DNA of 64,000 nucleotides from Anaerobium acetethylicum (lineage in GTDB: Bacteria > Bacillota > Clostridia > Lachnospirales > Lachnospiraceae): positions 59,498 to 123,497 of the forward strand of contig NZ_FMKA01000010.1 of the NCBI RefSeq assembly GCF_900096945.1, in the 5' to 3' direction. Position numbers and translations under genes: made by a program. Below, piece by piece: positions 26,801 through 35,647 of the stretch (its first letter is position 1; each line of letters opens with the position of its first letter). Under the pieces are notes generated by a model, which saw only the letters and a list, made by a program, of their open reading frames with translations, was not told the origin of the DNA and made no database searches.

Positions 26801-26854
26801 AAACGGGTTATCGCACGGCAATTTGATAAGGGCGTGCGATAACCCGTTTTTTTG
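26801..26854 (+). terminator. Strong terminator after LacI gene
   Basis: AAACGGGTTATCGCACG pairs with CGTGCGATAACCCGTTT around a 15-nt loop and ends in TTTTTTTG. Confidence 0.92.
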
Positions 26855-26917
26855 TCTCATAGTAAAAGATAAAAATGCTCATCTGGATGCGCATATAAAT
26901 TTTTTGTTTATATAAGT

Positions 26918-26950
26918 GTTTAAATGATTTAAACATATTTAAATCATTTG
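26918..26950 (+). promoter_or_regulatory. Palindromic TTTAAA operator cluster, distal
   Basis: GTTTAAATGATTTAAAC (26918-26934) is palindromic except at its centre base and is followed by ATTTAAATCATTT. It lies about 240 bp upstream of the binding-protein gene, a position suited to repressor looping with the proximal sites. Confidence 0.55.
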
Positions 26951-27014
26951 CTATGCAAAAGACACAAACCAGCACAAGAAAAAATGTATATTGTGACTAA
27001 AATATATAAAATAC

Positions 27015-27043
27015 TTGAAAGAAAAATAAATATATGATAAATT
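27015..27043 (+). promoter_or_regulatory. Promoter of sugar transporter operon
   Basis: TTGAAA (27015-27020), 17-bp spacer, TAAATT (27038-27043). TTTAAA operators lie both upstream and downstream of it. Confidence 0.55.
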
Positions 27044-27054
27044 ATGTTTAGAAC

Positions 27055-27106
27055 AAGTTTAAAAGTTTAAATATTAATTAAAATTATTTAAACGACGATT
27101 TAAACG
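27055..27106 (+). promoter_or_regulatory. Proximal TTTAAA operator cluster
   Basis: AAGTTTAAAAGTTTAAAT (27055-27072) and the direct pair ATTTAAACG...ATTTAAACG (27086-27106) lie between the promoter and the binding-protein gene. They resemble the sites next to the LacI gene. Confidence 0.5.
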
Positions 27107-27172
27107 ATGTTAGTAGAATGTGCGCGCAGTCTATAATAAGTTGTATATCTAAAAGAATAATGGGAGGTTTGT

Positions 27173-28465
27173 ATGATGAAATCAAAGAAATTAGTAGCTT
27201 TAGTTTTAGCAACAGCCATGCTGGCAGCAACGGCATTAACAGGATGCGGCGGCTCGTCCGAAAAGGACAGATCGGAGGATTCAGCCAATGGAAACGGAAA
27301 TGCGGTGGAACTTTCTTTTTGGACACTCAGTACAAGACAGAATGCAGTTGAACCTATTGTAGAGGAATTCAATTCACAGAATGAGGATATAGAAATCACA
27401 GTTTCCTATTACGATACCGACGGTATGAAAGATGCATGCAAAGTAGCCGCTTCATCAGACACATTGCCAAGCATGTGGTTTAACTGGGGTGGAAGCCTTG
27501 GTGGATTCTATGCGGAAAACGGACTTACCTATGATCTGACGGATTATGCGGCAGAGAATGACTGGAGCAATAAATTCAGCGCGGGTGCCTTAAACCTCTG
27601 TACCTTAAGCGACCAGCTGGCAGGATATCCAACAAGCTATAATGTTCTTGATGTCTACTACAGACAGGATATTTTTGAACAGAATGGAATCGCAGTACCA
27701 GCTACATTCGAGGAATTTGAATCGGCATGTGTGGTTTTAAAGGAAAAAGGGATTACCCCTATTTCAACAGCAGGCTTAAACGGATGGCATGTAATGCGTT
27801 TTGTGGAGCTTCTGATCGAACACTATGCAGGCGCAGAGCTTCATGACAAACTGAACACGTTTGAGGAGAGCTGGACAAATGAAGCTGTAGTAAAGGCATT
27901 TGAAAAATATCAGGAATTCTGCGAAAAAGGATACTTCCCTGAAGGCTTCATAACAGCAGACCCTAATGATACAAGAATGGCTACCGTCTCAGGAACAGCA
28001 GCAATGGACATCCAGGGACAGTGGTATGACGGACAGATTCTCCAGGATGGGGCAGACATCAGCCAGTTCAGCACATTTGCTTTCCCTTCGGGAGGCACAG
28101 ACAGGTTATCGGCATTTGCGGAAATGGTACAGTTCAATAAGAATCTTAGCGACGAAGAGCTGGCAGCAGGAATGAAGTTCCTTGATTTCTACTACAGCGA
28201 TGAAAATGTTGCGCAGTATGCCGAATACTACAACCTTCCGCTTCCTAAGACAGGCGCAGCGATGCCTGAAGGACAGCCGAATGTAGAGATGATGCTCGAA
28301 ACAAGCAACGAAAACGGAACTTTCACAATTACTGACCAGGCACTGCCAACGGAAGTTGCCGATGTCCTCTTCAGTGCACAGGATGCGCTGGCAAATGGAC
28401 AGATGACGCCTGAAGAAGCTGCGCAGAGCATTCAGGATGCAATTGAAGCATATCTGAATAAATAG
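27173..28465 (+). CDS. ABC transporter sugar-binding lipoprotein
   Basis: A 430-residue extracellular solute-binding protein, family 1. The signal peptide and lipobox end at Cys25 (TALTGCGG). The body shows the usual MalE-like two-lobe pattern. RBS GGGAGG precedes ATGATG at 27173/27176; either could start. A hairpin terminator follows, then the two permeases. No ATPase gene is present, as is common where a shared ATPase is used. The substrate is unknown; the linked DUF5060 glycosidase suggests an oligosaccharide. Confidence 0.94.
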   Translation: MMKSKKLVALVLATAMLAATALTGCGGSSEKDRSEDSANGNGNAVELSFWTLSTRQNAVEPIVEEFNSQNEDIEITVSYYDTDGMKDACKVAASSDTLPSMWFNWGGSLGGFYAENGLTYDLTDYAAENDWSNKFSAGALNLCTLSDQLAGYPTSYNVLDVYYRQDIFEQNGIAVPATFEEFESACVVLKEKGITPISTAGLNGWHVMRFVELLIEHYAGAELHDKLNTFEESWTNEAVVKAFEKYQEFCEKGYFPEGFITADPNDTRMATVSGTAAMDIQGQWYDGQILQDGADISQFSTFAFPSGGTDRLSAFAEMVQFNKNLSDEELAAGMKFLDFYYSDENVAQYAEYYNLPLPKTGAAMPEGQPNVEMMLETSNENGTFTITDQALPTEVADVLFSAQDALANGQMTPEEAAQSIQDAIEAYLNK

Positions 28466-28503
28466 GTAACTATTCAGGACTAGTAAATAGTACTTTGCCT
28501 GAC

Positions 28504-28545
28504 AGCGGTCCGGTCATGAAGTTAGACCGGACCGCTAATTTTAAA
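28504..28545 (+). terminator. Hairpin between binding protein and permeases
   Basis: A perfect 12-bp stem AGCGGTCCGGTC/GACCGGACCGCT with a 9-nt loop, followed by AATTTT. It probably reduces permease expression relative to the binding protein. A family B end (GTAACTATTCAGGAC) lies just before it at 28466. Confidence 0.8.
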
Positions 28546-28561
28546 ATGGGAGACAGATGAT

Positions 28562-29434
28562 ATGAATAAAAAGAAAAAAATAGAGTTCAGTGCATATGCT
28601 TTTCTGATACCGGCAGGCATCATTTATCTTTCGGTCATCATTGCCCCTGTATTTTATTCATTGTATATCAGCCTTTTCAAATGGAATGGAATCGGTGATA
28701 TGCAGTTTACAGGATTGGGAAATTACGTGAAGCTTTTTACGGATGATAAGATTTTTGCCATTGCCATAAAAAATAATCTGATCTGGATAGCACTAACGAT
28801 TATTGTGACTATGTCCGTTTCGCTGGCACTTGCGGTGCTTCTGAATAATCAATTCAGGGGAAGGACATTTTTCAGGGGCTTCTTCTACTTTCCCTGCGTT
28901 ATCGCACCGATAGCCGTGGCAATCATCTGGAGATGGATTTACAACCCGAATGTCGGTTTTATCAACCAGTTTTTTAAAACTATTGGAATCGATTATGCAC
29001 AGAGCTGGATTTCTGATCCGAAAGTCAGTCTGTTTGCAATTTTTGCAGCATCTTTATGGCAGGCGGTAGGGCAGCCCATGATTCTTTTTCTTGCAGGGCT
29101 CCAGTCGGTATCAGTGGATGTTCTGGAAGCAGCAACCATTGATGGCGCGGGATCGGTGAAAAAATTCTTATACGTAACGGTTCCTCTAATGAAGGAAACC
29201 TTTATAATCGTTATTGCTACCCTGATCGTATCGGCAATGAAAGTATTCGATGTCGTACAGGGTCTAACGGCAGGCGGACCTGCCAATTCCACGCAGATGC
29301 TCTCCACTTACATGTATTCCCAGACATTCCAGTATAACAATGTGGGGACTGGAACAGCGGTTGCATGCGTAATGGTTCTTATGATGATGCTGGTTATTGT
29401 GCCGTATGTATCATTTACGGCGAAAGAAAATTAA
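28562..29434 (+). CDS. ABC sugar permease, MalF/UgpA type
   Basis: A 290-residue permease with six predicted membrane helices and the EAA loop VLEAATIDGAGSVKKFLYVTV. RBS GGGAGACAG lies just upstream. It overlaps no other gene but is 15 nt from the next permease start, so the two are translated together. Confidence 0.94.
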   Translation: MNKKKKIEFSAYAFLIPAGIIYLSVIIAPVFYSLYISLFKWNGIGDMQFTGLGNYVKLFTDDKIFAIAIKNNLIWIALTIIVTMSVSLALAVLLNNQFRGRTFFRGFFYFPCVIAPIAVAIIWRWIYNPNVGFINQFFKTIGIDYAQSWISDPKVSLFAIFAASLWQAVGQPMILFLAGLQSVSVDVLEAATIDGAGSVKKFLYVTVPLMKETFIIVIATLIVSAMKVFDVVQGLTAGGPANSTQMLSTYMYSQTFQYNNVGTGTAVACVMVLMMMLVIVPYVSFTAKEN

Positions 29435-29449
29435 GGAAGGATGATGATT

Positions 29450-30289
29450 ATGGAAGGGAAACAGAAAAAAATCATAAAGAAACTGGTGCTATATTTTGCC
29501 CTGGCGGTATTAGCCCTGATATGGGTTGTCCCGATGTTTACACTGGTTGCGACGGCGATGAAGAGCAGACAGGATTTCATGAGCGGAATCAGTCTTTTCC
29601 AGTTTCCTGAAAGCATAGCCTGGAGCAATTTTATTAATGCTCTGACAAAGGGAAGGCTGTTTGATTATATGAGAAATGATCTGATTGTCACCTGTCTGAA
29701 AGTGCCACTTGGTATTTTTGTTGGTTCTCTGGCATCCTTTGCGCTGACGAGGCTTAATATCAGGTACAGCACGGGAATATTCATCTTTTTCCTGATCGGA
29801 ATGATGCTTCCTATGCAGGCAGCGCTTGTGCCAATCAATGTTATTTTTAGCAAATTAAAATTACTGAATACATATTTTGGACTTTTTTATGTATATGTAG
29901 GTTTTGGTATTTCTTATGCGATACTGATCCTGAGGGGATTCATGAAAGGAATCCCGAAGGATATCGATGAAGCGGCATGGGTTGACGGCTGCAACAAATG
30001 GCAGCTGTTCTGGCATATTATCTTCCCGATTTCCAAGCCGGCAGTGGCCACCCTGCTGATTACTGATTTTCTGGCAACATGGAATGAATATTTATTGGCG
30101 AGTGTCATTATCAACGATAATACGAAAAAAACAGTGCCTGTAGGCCTTATGACTTTTGTGGGCGAACACGGGACTGATTATGGATATCTGTGTGCAGGTG
30201 TGCTGATATCAGTGATACCTGTACTGATTGTTTACCTTGTATTCCAGCGCCATTTCGTGGAAGGTATGGCTGGTGCGGTAAAATCTTAA
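29450..30289 (+). CDS. ABC sugar permease, MalG/UgpE type
   Basis: A 279-residue permease with six membrane helices and the EAA loop IDEAAWVDGCNKWQLFWHII. Of three in-frame ATGs, 29450 gives 9-nt spacing from AAGGAAGG, while 29441 would be immediately adjacent, so I chose 29450. It ends in the usual FVEGMAGAVKS tail. Confidence 0.93.
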   Translation: MEGKQKKIIKKLVLYFALAVLALIWVVPMFTLVATAMKSRQDFMSGISLFQFPESIAWSNFINALTKGRLFDYMRNDLIVTCLKVPLGIFVGSLASFALTRLNIRYSTGIFIFFLIGMMLPMQAALVPINVIFSKLKLLNTYFGLFYVYVGFGISYAILILRGFMKGIPKDIDEAAWVDGCNKWQLFWHIIFPISKPAVATLLITDFLATWNEYLLASVIINDNTKKTVPVGLMTFVGEHGTDYGYLCAGVLISVIPVLIVYLVFQRHFVEGMAGAVKS

Positions 30290-30313
30290 TAAAATGGACA
30301 GGAAGGGCGAAGT

Positions 30314-31840
30314 ATGAATGAATGTACTTATAATAAACAGGTAGAGAAGTGGGATGTGTTTGAGGCGTCCGTGAAAGGGCACTCAGCCGGTAATCCTTTT
30401 ATAGATTATACGATTGAGGGGATTTTCAAAAGTAAAAACGAACTGAAAAAAGTGGATGGATTTTACGACGGGGACGGCATATACAAAGTAAGGTTCATGC
30501 CTTCCTTCGAGGAGGAGTACCAGTTTGAAATAACAGGCAGCTTTGCGGAAGAACCCTATAGAGGCAGTTTTGAGGCAGTGGCGCCGTCCGAAGAAAATCA
30601 CGGACCAGTCAGGGTAGCAAACACCTATCATTTTGCATATGAAGACGGCACTCCGTACTATTCAATCGGAACCACCTGCTATGTGTGGAGCCTCCAGTCG
30701 GAGCAACTTCAGAAACAGACCTTAAAGACGCTTGAGGAAAACACATTCAATAAAATGCGCTTCTGTATTTTTCCGAAGCACTATGACTACAACCTGAATG
30801 AACCGATCAGCTATCCATACGAAGGAAACCCCTGCGACAGCTCGGTACTGACGAAAGAAAATTTTCTTGAATATATGGGAAGTGCGCCTGGAAACGACTG
30901 GGATTTCAAAAGGTTCAATCCGAAACATTTCCAGATGTTCGAGGAACGCGTGAAAGACCTGATGGACCTTGGAATCGAGGCGGACATCATCGTAATGCAC
31001 CCGTATGATCGATGGGGATTCAGTGAGATGGATGCGGAATGCGACGACCTGTACTGGAATTACGTGATTGCCAGACTGAGCGCATACAGGAATGTATGGT
31101 GGTCTCTGGCGAATGAATACGATCTTTTTCCAAAAAAGACAACAGAGGACTGGGAGAGGTATGCATCTATCATCTGTGAAAAAGATGCGTACAACCATCT
31201 TCGATCCATACACAACTGCAAACCGTTCTACGACTATTCACGCCCATGGATCACGCACTGCAGCATCCAGCGGCAGGATATCTACAAAACGGGCGAACTT
31301 GTGGACGAATGGAGAATTCGCTATAAAAAACCGATTATCATAGACGAAATTGCATATGAAGGAAACATCCAGCATGGCTGGGGAAACATAAGCGGGAAGG
31401 AAATGGTAAGAAGGTTTTGGGAAACCACCTGCCGAGGCGGTTATGCCGGACACGGGGAAACTTATATGCATCCGGAGGATATCCTCTGGTGGTCCCACGG
31501 CGGTCAGCTTCATGGAGACAGTCCGGAACGATTCAGGTTTCTGCTCCGTATCATGAAGGAGACGCCGGGAATGGGTCTTGTTCCAATGAAGGCGTCATGG
31601 GATGAAGTCGCATCCACTGTGGAGAGGACGATTCCCGGTGAGTCAGGATATTATCTGTACTATTACGGGTTCAACCGCCCTTCATTCCGTGAATATTACT
31701 TTGATGATGTGCATGAGTACCAGGCGGAAATAATCGATACATGGAACATGACGATTGAAAACGCCGGAATATTCAAAGGAAGGTTTAAAATTGAACTTCC
31801 CGGACATGAATACATGGCGGTACGTATCAGAAAGGAGTGA
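30314..31840 (+). CDS. DUF5060/DUF4038-type glycoside hydrolase
   Basis: A 508-residue cytoplasmic enzyme. Residues ~1-90 form a beta-sandwich of the DUF5060 type. A TIM barrel of the DUF4038-like family follows, then a C-terminal DUF5605-like beta domain. Candidate catalytic acids are the Glu in WWSLANEYD and the Glu in IIIDEIAYEG. RBS GGAAGG lies 9 nt upstream. It is the only hydrolase in the second transporter operon and so probably acts on the imported sugar. Its specificity is not known to me. Confidence 0.78.
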   Translation: MNECTYNKQVEKWDVFEASVKGHSAGNPFIDYTIEGIFKSKNELKKVDGFYDGDGIYKVRFMPSFEEEYQFEITGSFAEEPYRGSFEAVAPSEENHGPVRVANTYHFAYEDGTPYYSIGTTCYVWSLQSEQLQKQTLKTLEENTFNKMRFCIFPKHYDYNLNEPISYPYEGNPCDSSVLTKENFLEYMGSAPGNDWDFKRFNPKHFQMFEERVKDLMDLGIEADIIVMHPYDRWGFSEMDAECDDLYWNYVIARLSAYRNVWWSLANEYDLFPKKTTEDWERYASIICEKDAYNHLRSIHNCKPFYDYSRPWITHCSIQRQDIYKTGELVDEWRIRYKKPIIIDEIAYEGNIQHGWGNISGKEMVRRFWETTCRGGYAGHGETYMHPEDILWWSHGGQLHGDSPERFRFLLRIMKETPGMGLVPMKASWDEVASTVERTIPGESGYYLYYYGFNRPSFREYYFDDVHEYQAEIIDTWNMTIENAGIFKGRFKIELPGHEYMAVRIRKE

Positions 31841-31858
31841 TTAAAAACATATGATAAT

Positions 31859-31882
31859 GGAGTTAATGCCAGTTAATATTCC
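31859..31882 (+). repeat. 24-bp repeat, copy 1
   Basis: A 24-bp sequence beginning GGAGTTAATGCC and ending AGTTAATATTCC, found identically at 42554-42577. Both copies lie within 20 nt of the last gene of a sugar operon and just before a terminator hairpin. Confidence 0.6.
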
Positions 31883-31899
31883 GTTGTCATTAAAAATAA

Positions 31900-31956
31900 A
31901 TGGGCTGCAGCAAAACTAACTTGATCTGTTAGTTTTGCTGCAGCCCATTTTTCATA
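31900..31956 (+). terminator. Very strong terminator of transporter operon
   Basis: A perfect stem of over 20 bp, with TGGGCTGCAGCAAAACTAAC on the 5' side and its complement after a 7-nt loop, ends in ATTTTTCAT. Confidence 0.92.
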
Positions 31957-31988
31957 CCTATAATTATGTTCGAAAATGTTTGAAAATA

Positions 31989-32017
31989 TTGTGGTTTTGT
32001 ACAATGTGTACTATAAT
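31989..32017 (+). promoter_or_regulatory. Promoter of second two-component operon
   Basis: TTGTGG (31989-31994), 17-bp spacer, perfect TATAAT (32012-32017). It shows that the in-frame extension of the kinase upstream of this point cannot be translated from this transcript. Confidence 0.75.
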
Positions 32018-32050
32018 AGAGGGAAAAGTCGATTGGACATAGTGGGAAAC

Positions 32051-33862
32051 ATGGAAAAAATATTGAAAAAACTAAAAAAAATGAATTTAGTCACAAAAAT
32101 AACCGTGATAATAGCGATTGTGTTAATTATCCCGATTTTTGTAGTCTGCCTTATTTACTTCAGAGCATTTCAGGATTCCCTGATCAGTGATGCGGCCAGC
32201 GGTCTGGAAGATGATCTGCGGAAGATGGAATCAATGATGGATACGAACCTGGATACCATTGATGCAGTCATTAGTGAACTGGATTACCGGCAGGAATTCT
32301 CGTATTTTCTGGATGACAGGAATGTGCTCAGCAAGAGCGAGCAGAACTTCTATGTCTCAAGCGTGCAGGAGGAGCTTCTCAATATCAGATACCTCTATCC
32401 CAACAGGTTTCATTACATCGCCGTATATTCCTCCAACAATCAGATAAAAAACAGTTATGAAAGACAGTTCGATCTGGCCGAGCTGAAAGCGAAGCCCTAT
32501 TATGATGAGATCGAATCGGCTGATGAGAAAGTCAGCTATGGATCGGTCAGAAATTCGGAATTCAAGACCTCTAACATCAATGTCAGCGACTATAATCTGG
32601 ATACGTCAGCTATACTTGTGCTGCCTACTTACATGAAGGTATATAACCTAAGCACAAAGGAAATAGTCGGGGTTGTCGAGGTGGACACTGAGATTACGAA
32701 ACTGGTAGGCGGAAGGACTTTGGAGGGCATGAGCGGGGATTCTTCCTATCTCCTGTTCGGCCAGGATAACAGCCTGCTATATAATACAAAGGATTTTGAG
32801 AATGCGGGATTTGAAGGTATAGAATTCGAAGACAGGGAAGGCAGCAGGAACGTTACAATTGACGGTAAACCGTACATGATGGTCTACAGCAGGTGCGACA
32901 TAACGGGTCTGGTCAGGGCGGTCGTAATGCCGGAAGATAAAGTAATGGTTTTTGCCGAAGATATGCTCTTCAGGCTGATCGGAGTTGCGGTGGCTGGAAT
33001 CTGCATCGTGGTCGGCATCATCTACTGGCTGATCAGGCGGATGCTGCAGAGACTGCTTGTGCTGGATTCGAAGATGTCGGAAATCGAGTCTGGAAAGTTT
33101 GATGTGGTTATCGAAGACGAGCATGAGGATGAAATTTCGCGTATCAGCCGTTCATTCAACAGGATGACCTCAAGGCTTGAGTCCGTGATCAATGCGGCTA
33201 TCAAGAGGGAACATGCCCAGAGAGAGGCAGAACTGCAGGCGCTGCAGGCGCAGATCAATCCTCATTTCCTATACAATACCCTTGAAAACATGAGGATGCA
33301 GTGTGAAATTGACGGATACTTTACAATCAGCGACAGCCTTGCTGCACTGGGGGATCTTTTCCGGTACAGCATAAAATGGGGGAGCAAAGAGGTTCCCTTT
33401 GAAATGGAATGGGCCAACCTGAAAAACTATATGGCCATCATGCAGATGCGCTTTGATGATGACGTCAAATGCATACTTGAATGTGACGAGGGCATCGATG
33501 ACATTATCGTTCCGAAGCTGATGCTTCAGCCTCTTGTTGAGAACAGCTTCAATCATGGCTTCAAGGAGTCTCTGCCGCCATGGGTCATTTCCGTAAGGGC
33601 GTTGAAACGTGAGGGCAGGCTTATGATAGAAATAGAGGATAACGGAGCTGGAATAGAAGAAAAACGTCTTAAAAAACTGAAGGCATGCATGGAAAGAAAC
33701 ACTCCTTTTGAAAATGCAGAGCAGCAAAGGAAGTCAATTGGCGTAATAAACGTCAAACAGAGGATAGATATGATCTGCAGGCCGGGAAGCAGGATGGAGA
33801 TTGACAGTCTGCCTGGCATTGGAACCAAAATTGTGATCACGATAGTGCTTGAGGAGGAATAG
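32051..33862 (+). CDS. YesM-type sensor histidine kinase
   Basis: A 603-residue membrane sensor. A transmembrane helix at about residues 16-40 precedes an extracellular Cache-like domain. A second helix near 295-320 leads to a HAMP segment, a short coiled coil and the kinase module. The phospho-His is in LQAQINPHFLYNTLENM, the N-box is LVENSFNHGF and the ATP motif is EDNGAGI. Start ATG 32051 is chosen because the promoter lies at 31989-32017; its ribosome site (GTGGGA) is weak. It works with the response regulator 2 nt downstream and probably monitors a sugar outside the cell. Confidence 0.92.
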   Translation: MEKILKKLKKMNLVTKITVIIAIVLIIPIFVVCLIYFRAFQDSLISDAASGLEDDLRKMESMMDTNLDTIDAVISELDYRQEFSYFLDDRNVLSKSEQNFYVSSVQEELLNIRYLYPNRFHYIAVYSSNNQIKNSYERQFDLAELKAKPYYDEIESADEKVSYGSVRNSEFKTSNINVSDYNLDTSAILVLPTYMKVYNLSTKEIVGVVEVDTEITKLVGGRTLEGMSGDSSYLLFGQDNSLLYNTKDFENAGFEGIEFEDREGSRNVTIDGKPYMMVYSRCDITGLVRAVVMPEDKVMVFAEDMLFRLIGVAVAGICIVVGIIYWLIRRMLQRLLVLDSKMSEIESGKFDVVIEDEHEDEISRISRSFNRMTSRLESVINAAIKREHAQREAELQALQAQINPHFLYNTLENMRMQCEIDGYFTISDSLAALGDLFRYSIKWGSKEVPFEMEWANLKNYMAIMQMRFDDDVKCILECDEGIDDIIVPKLMLQPLVENSFNHGFKESLPPWVISVRALKREGRLMIEIEDNGAGIEEKRLKKLKACMERNTPFENAEQQRKSIGVINVKQRIDMICRPGSRMEIDSLPGIGTKIVITIVLEEE

Positions 33863-33864
33863 CA

Positions 33865-35442
33865 ATGTTTAAGATACTTGTTGCCGATGATGAAAAGTTT
33901 ATTCGAAAAGGTATTATAGCAATCCTGCAGCGTGATTTGGAGGAAGAGGTAGAGTGCTTTGAGGCAAGGAATGGGATAGAGGCCCTTGAACTTGCTAAAA
34001 GCGAACAGCCGAATCTGATTATTACTGACATAAGCATGCCGGGGCGCAGCGGACTTGAATTCATACAGGCCCTCAACGAAACGGACAGTACGGCGACGGT
34101 AATCATCCTTTCAGGATACGAGAATTTTGAATATGCCAGAAACGCAATCAAGCTGGGGGTGAAGGAATATGTCCTGAAACCCATAAAAAAACCGGAATTT
34201 ATAGCCCTCATCAAACAGTATGTGACGGACATCAAGAGCGTTGAGACCCGGACCAAAGAAGAAATCATCAGGAATGTTGAAAACAATAAAATCATGAATC
34301 AGCTCAAGCATGACTTTTTGGTAGGTCTTTTGAACTGTGTGACAAAAGAGGAGGCCTCACAGTATCTTGATAAATTGAAATCCCTTGGTATGACATTCCA
34401 GCCCATGCTTTTTGCCTGTGCCGTGGTCCAGTACAGGGTAAGTGAGGAAAATGAAGATTATATCGATTTTGCAGTAAAGAACATATTGGATGAATATCTG
34501 AATATGCAGGATACAGATGGTGTCGTTACCGTGAAATACGCGCGGGGCAAAGCGGTGGTCATATTCGAAGGGACAGAGCAGAAGGTGCTTCAGGAGCCGA
34601 AAAGAAAACTGTTGAGAAAAGCTGGAAATCTTGTGAAAGAATACTGCAAAACCGATGTCTTTATCGGACTAGGGGATGTTTCCTATGATTCGCTGCATCT
34701 TCATAAATCCCTCAGGCATGCGCTTTGGGCAGTGAATTTCAAACTATACGGGGGCAGCGACAATGTCGAACTGTACGCGGAAATCCCAAGGGGACCGGAG
34801 TATAAATTCCTGGGTATTGAAAAGCTGCTAAAACCAATAGAAGATGCGAATCCAATACAGGTGGCTAATGTGTTCGAATTCCTGACACGAGAGCCTAAGT
34901 CCCAGAATGCGCTGAAAACGGCAGAGTCCGCCTACAGGGACTTTGGCCAGATTATTTATAACCAGATAGGCCATTATGAATATCTGGATAATCAGCCGGT
35001 CAGGAAAATCAAGTCATTCAGCGAATTATGGAGCATTTCCGAACTGAAAAAGGAAGTCAGGGATTCCATCGAGCAGATACAGGAGATGGCTGGGAAAGGG
35101 GAAAATGATGTTTCAAACAGGAAGCTGATGGCGGAGATTTTAAGGTACATGCAGGAGAATATCACAAAGGAACTGGACCTGAACATTGTGGCAGACCGTT
35201 TTTCCAGGACTCCCGGATATATCAGCACTTTATTTAAGAAGGGGACGAATGACAATTTCAATTCCTACATCACTAATGAGCGTATCAAAATAGCAAAGAA
35301 GCTCCTTGGAGACAGTACTGTTCCGATACAGCAGGTCGGAGAATTGTGCGGATACCCGAATTCGAAATATTTTTCAGTGGTATTCAAGAAAGTTGCGGGG
35401 GAAAGCCCTAAAAGCTACAGGGAAAAAATAATCAAAGAATAG
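33865..35442 (+). CDS. AraC-type response regulator (YesN type)
   Basis: A 525-residue regulator. The receiver domain has acidic residues Asp8/Asp9 and phospho-acceptor Asp55 in IITDISMPG. A ~250-residue linker region typical of YesN-type regulators follows, then the AraC helix-turn-helix pair (LNIVADRFSRTPGYISTLFK and VGELCGYPNSKYFSVVFKK). RBS GAGGAGGAA lies within the end of the kinase gene. It likely activates a sugar transporter, either the 27 kb module or the RbsABC operon immediately downstream. Confidence 0.93.
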   Translation: MFKILVADDEKFIRKGIIAILQRDLEEEVECFEARNGIEALELAKSEQPNLIITDISMPGRSGLEFIQALNETDSTATVIILSGYENFEYARNAIKLGVKEYVLKPIKKPEFIALIKQYVTDIKSVETRTKEEIIRNVENNKIMNQLKHDFLVGLLNCVTKEEASQYLDKLKSLGMTFQPMLFACAVVQYRVSEENEDYIDFAVKNILDEYLNMQDTDGVVTVKYARGKAVVIFEGTEQKVLQEPKRKLLRKAGNLVKEYCKTDVFIGLGDVSYDSLHLHKSLRHALWAVNFKLYGGSDNVELYAEIPRGPEYKFLGIEKLLKPIEDANPIQVANVFEFLTREPKSQNALKTAESAYRDFGQIIYNQIGHYEYLDNQPVRKIKSFSELWSISELKKEVRDSIEQIQEMAGKGENDVSNRKLMAEILRYMQENITKELDLNIVADRFSRTPGYISTLFKKGTNDNFNSYITNERIKIAKKLLGDSTVPIQQVGELCGYPNSKYFSVVFKKVAGESPKSYREKIIKE

Positions 35443-35448
35443 ATTTGA

Positions 35449-35490
35449 AACCGCTAGAAACTGGTATCTCCTGTTTCTGGCGGTTTTTTT
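35449..35490 (+). terminator. Terminator after response regulator
   Basis: AACCGCTAGAAAC pairs with TGTTTCTGGCGGTT with one mismatch and ends in a T run. The following ~150 bp up to the ATPase gene are AT-rich, with a TATAAT at 35587 but a weak -35. Confidence 0.8.
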
Positions 35491-35647
35491 CTCTCATAGG
35501 ATTAAGCATTGTTAAATATTAAACTATAAAATGAAAATTGAAACCTTATTATCAAATATCAAACCAATTTTCCTCTCCGCAAATTATATAATGAGTATAC
35601 AAAAACAAGTTAGACATAAATAAATCTAACAGAGAGGGGTGATTGTT

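Noticed and set aside
31976..32050. N-terminal extension of the second histidine kinase
   Set aside because: A promoter with perfect TATAAT lies at 31989-32017, inside the extension.
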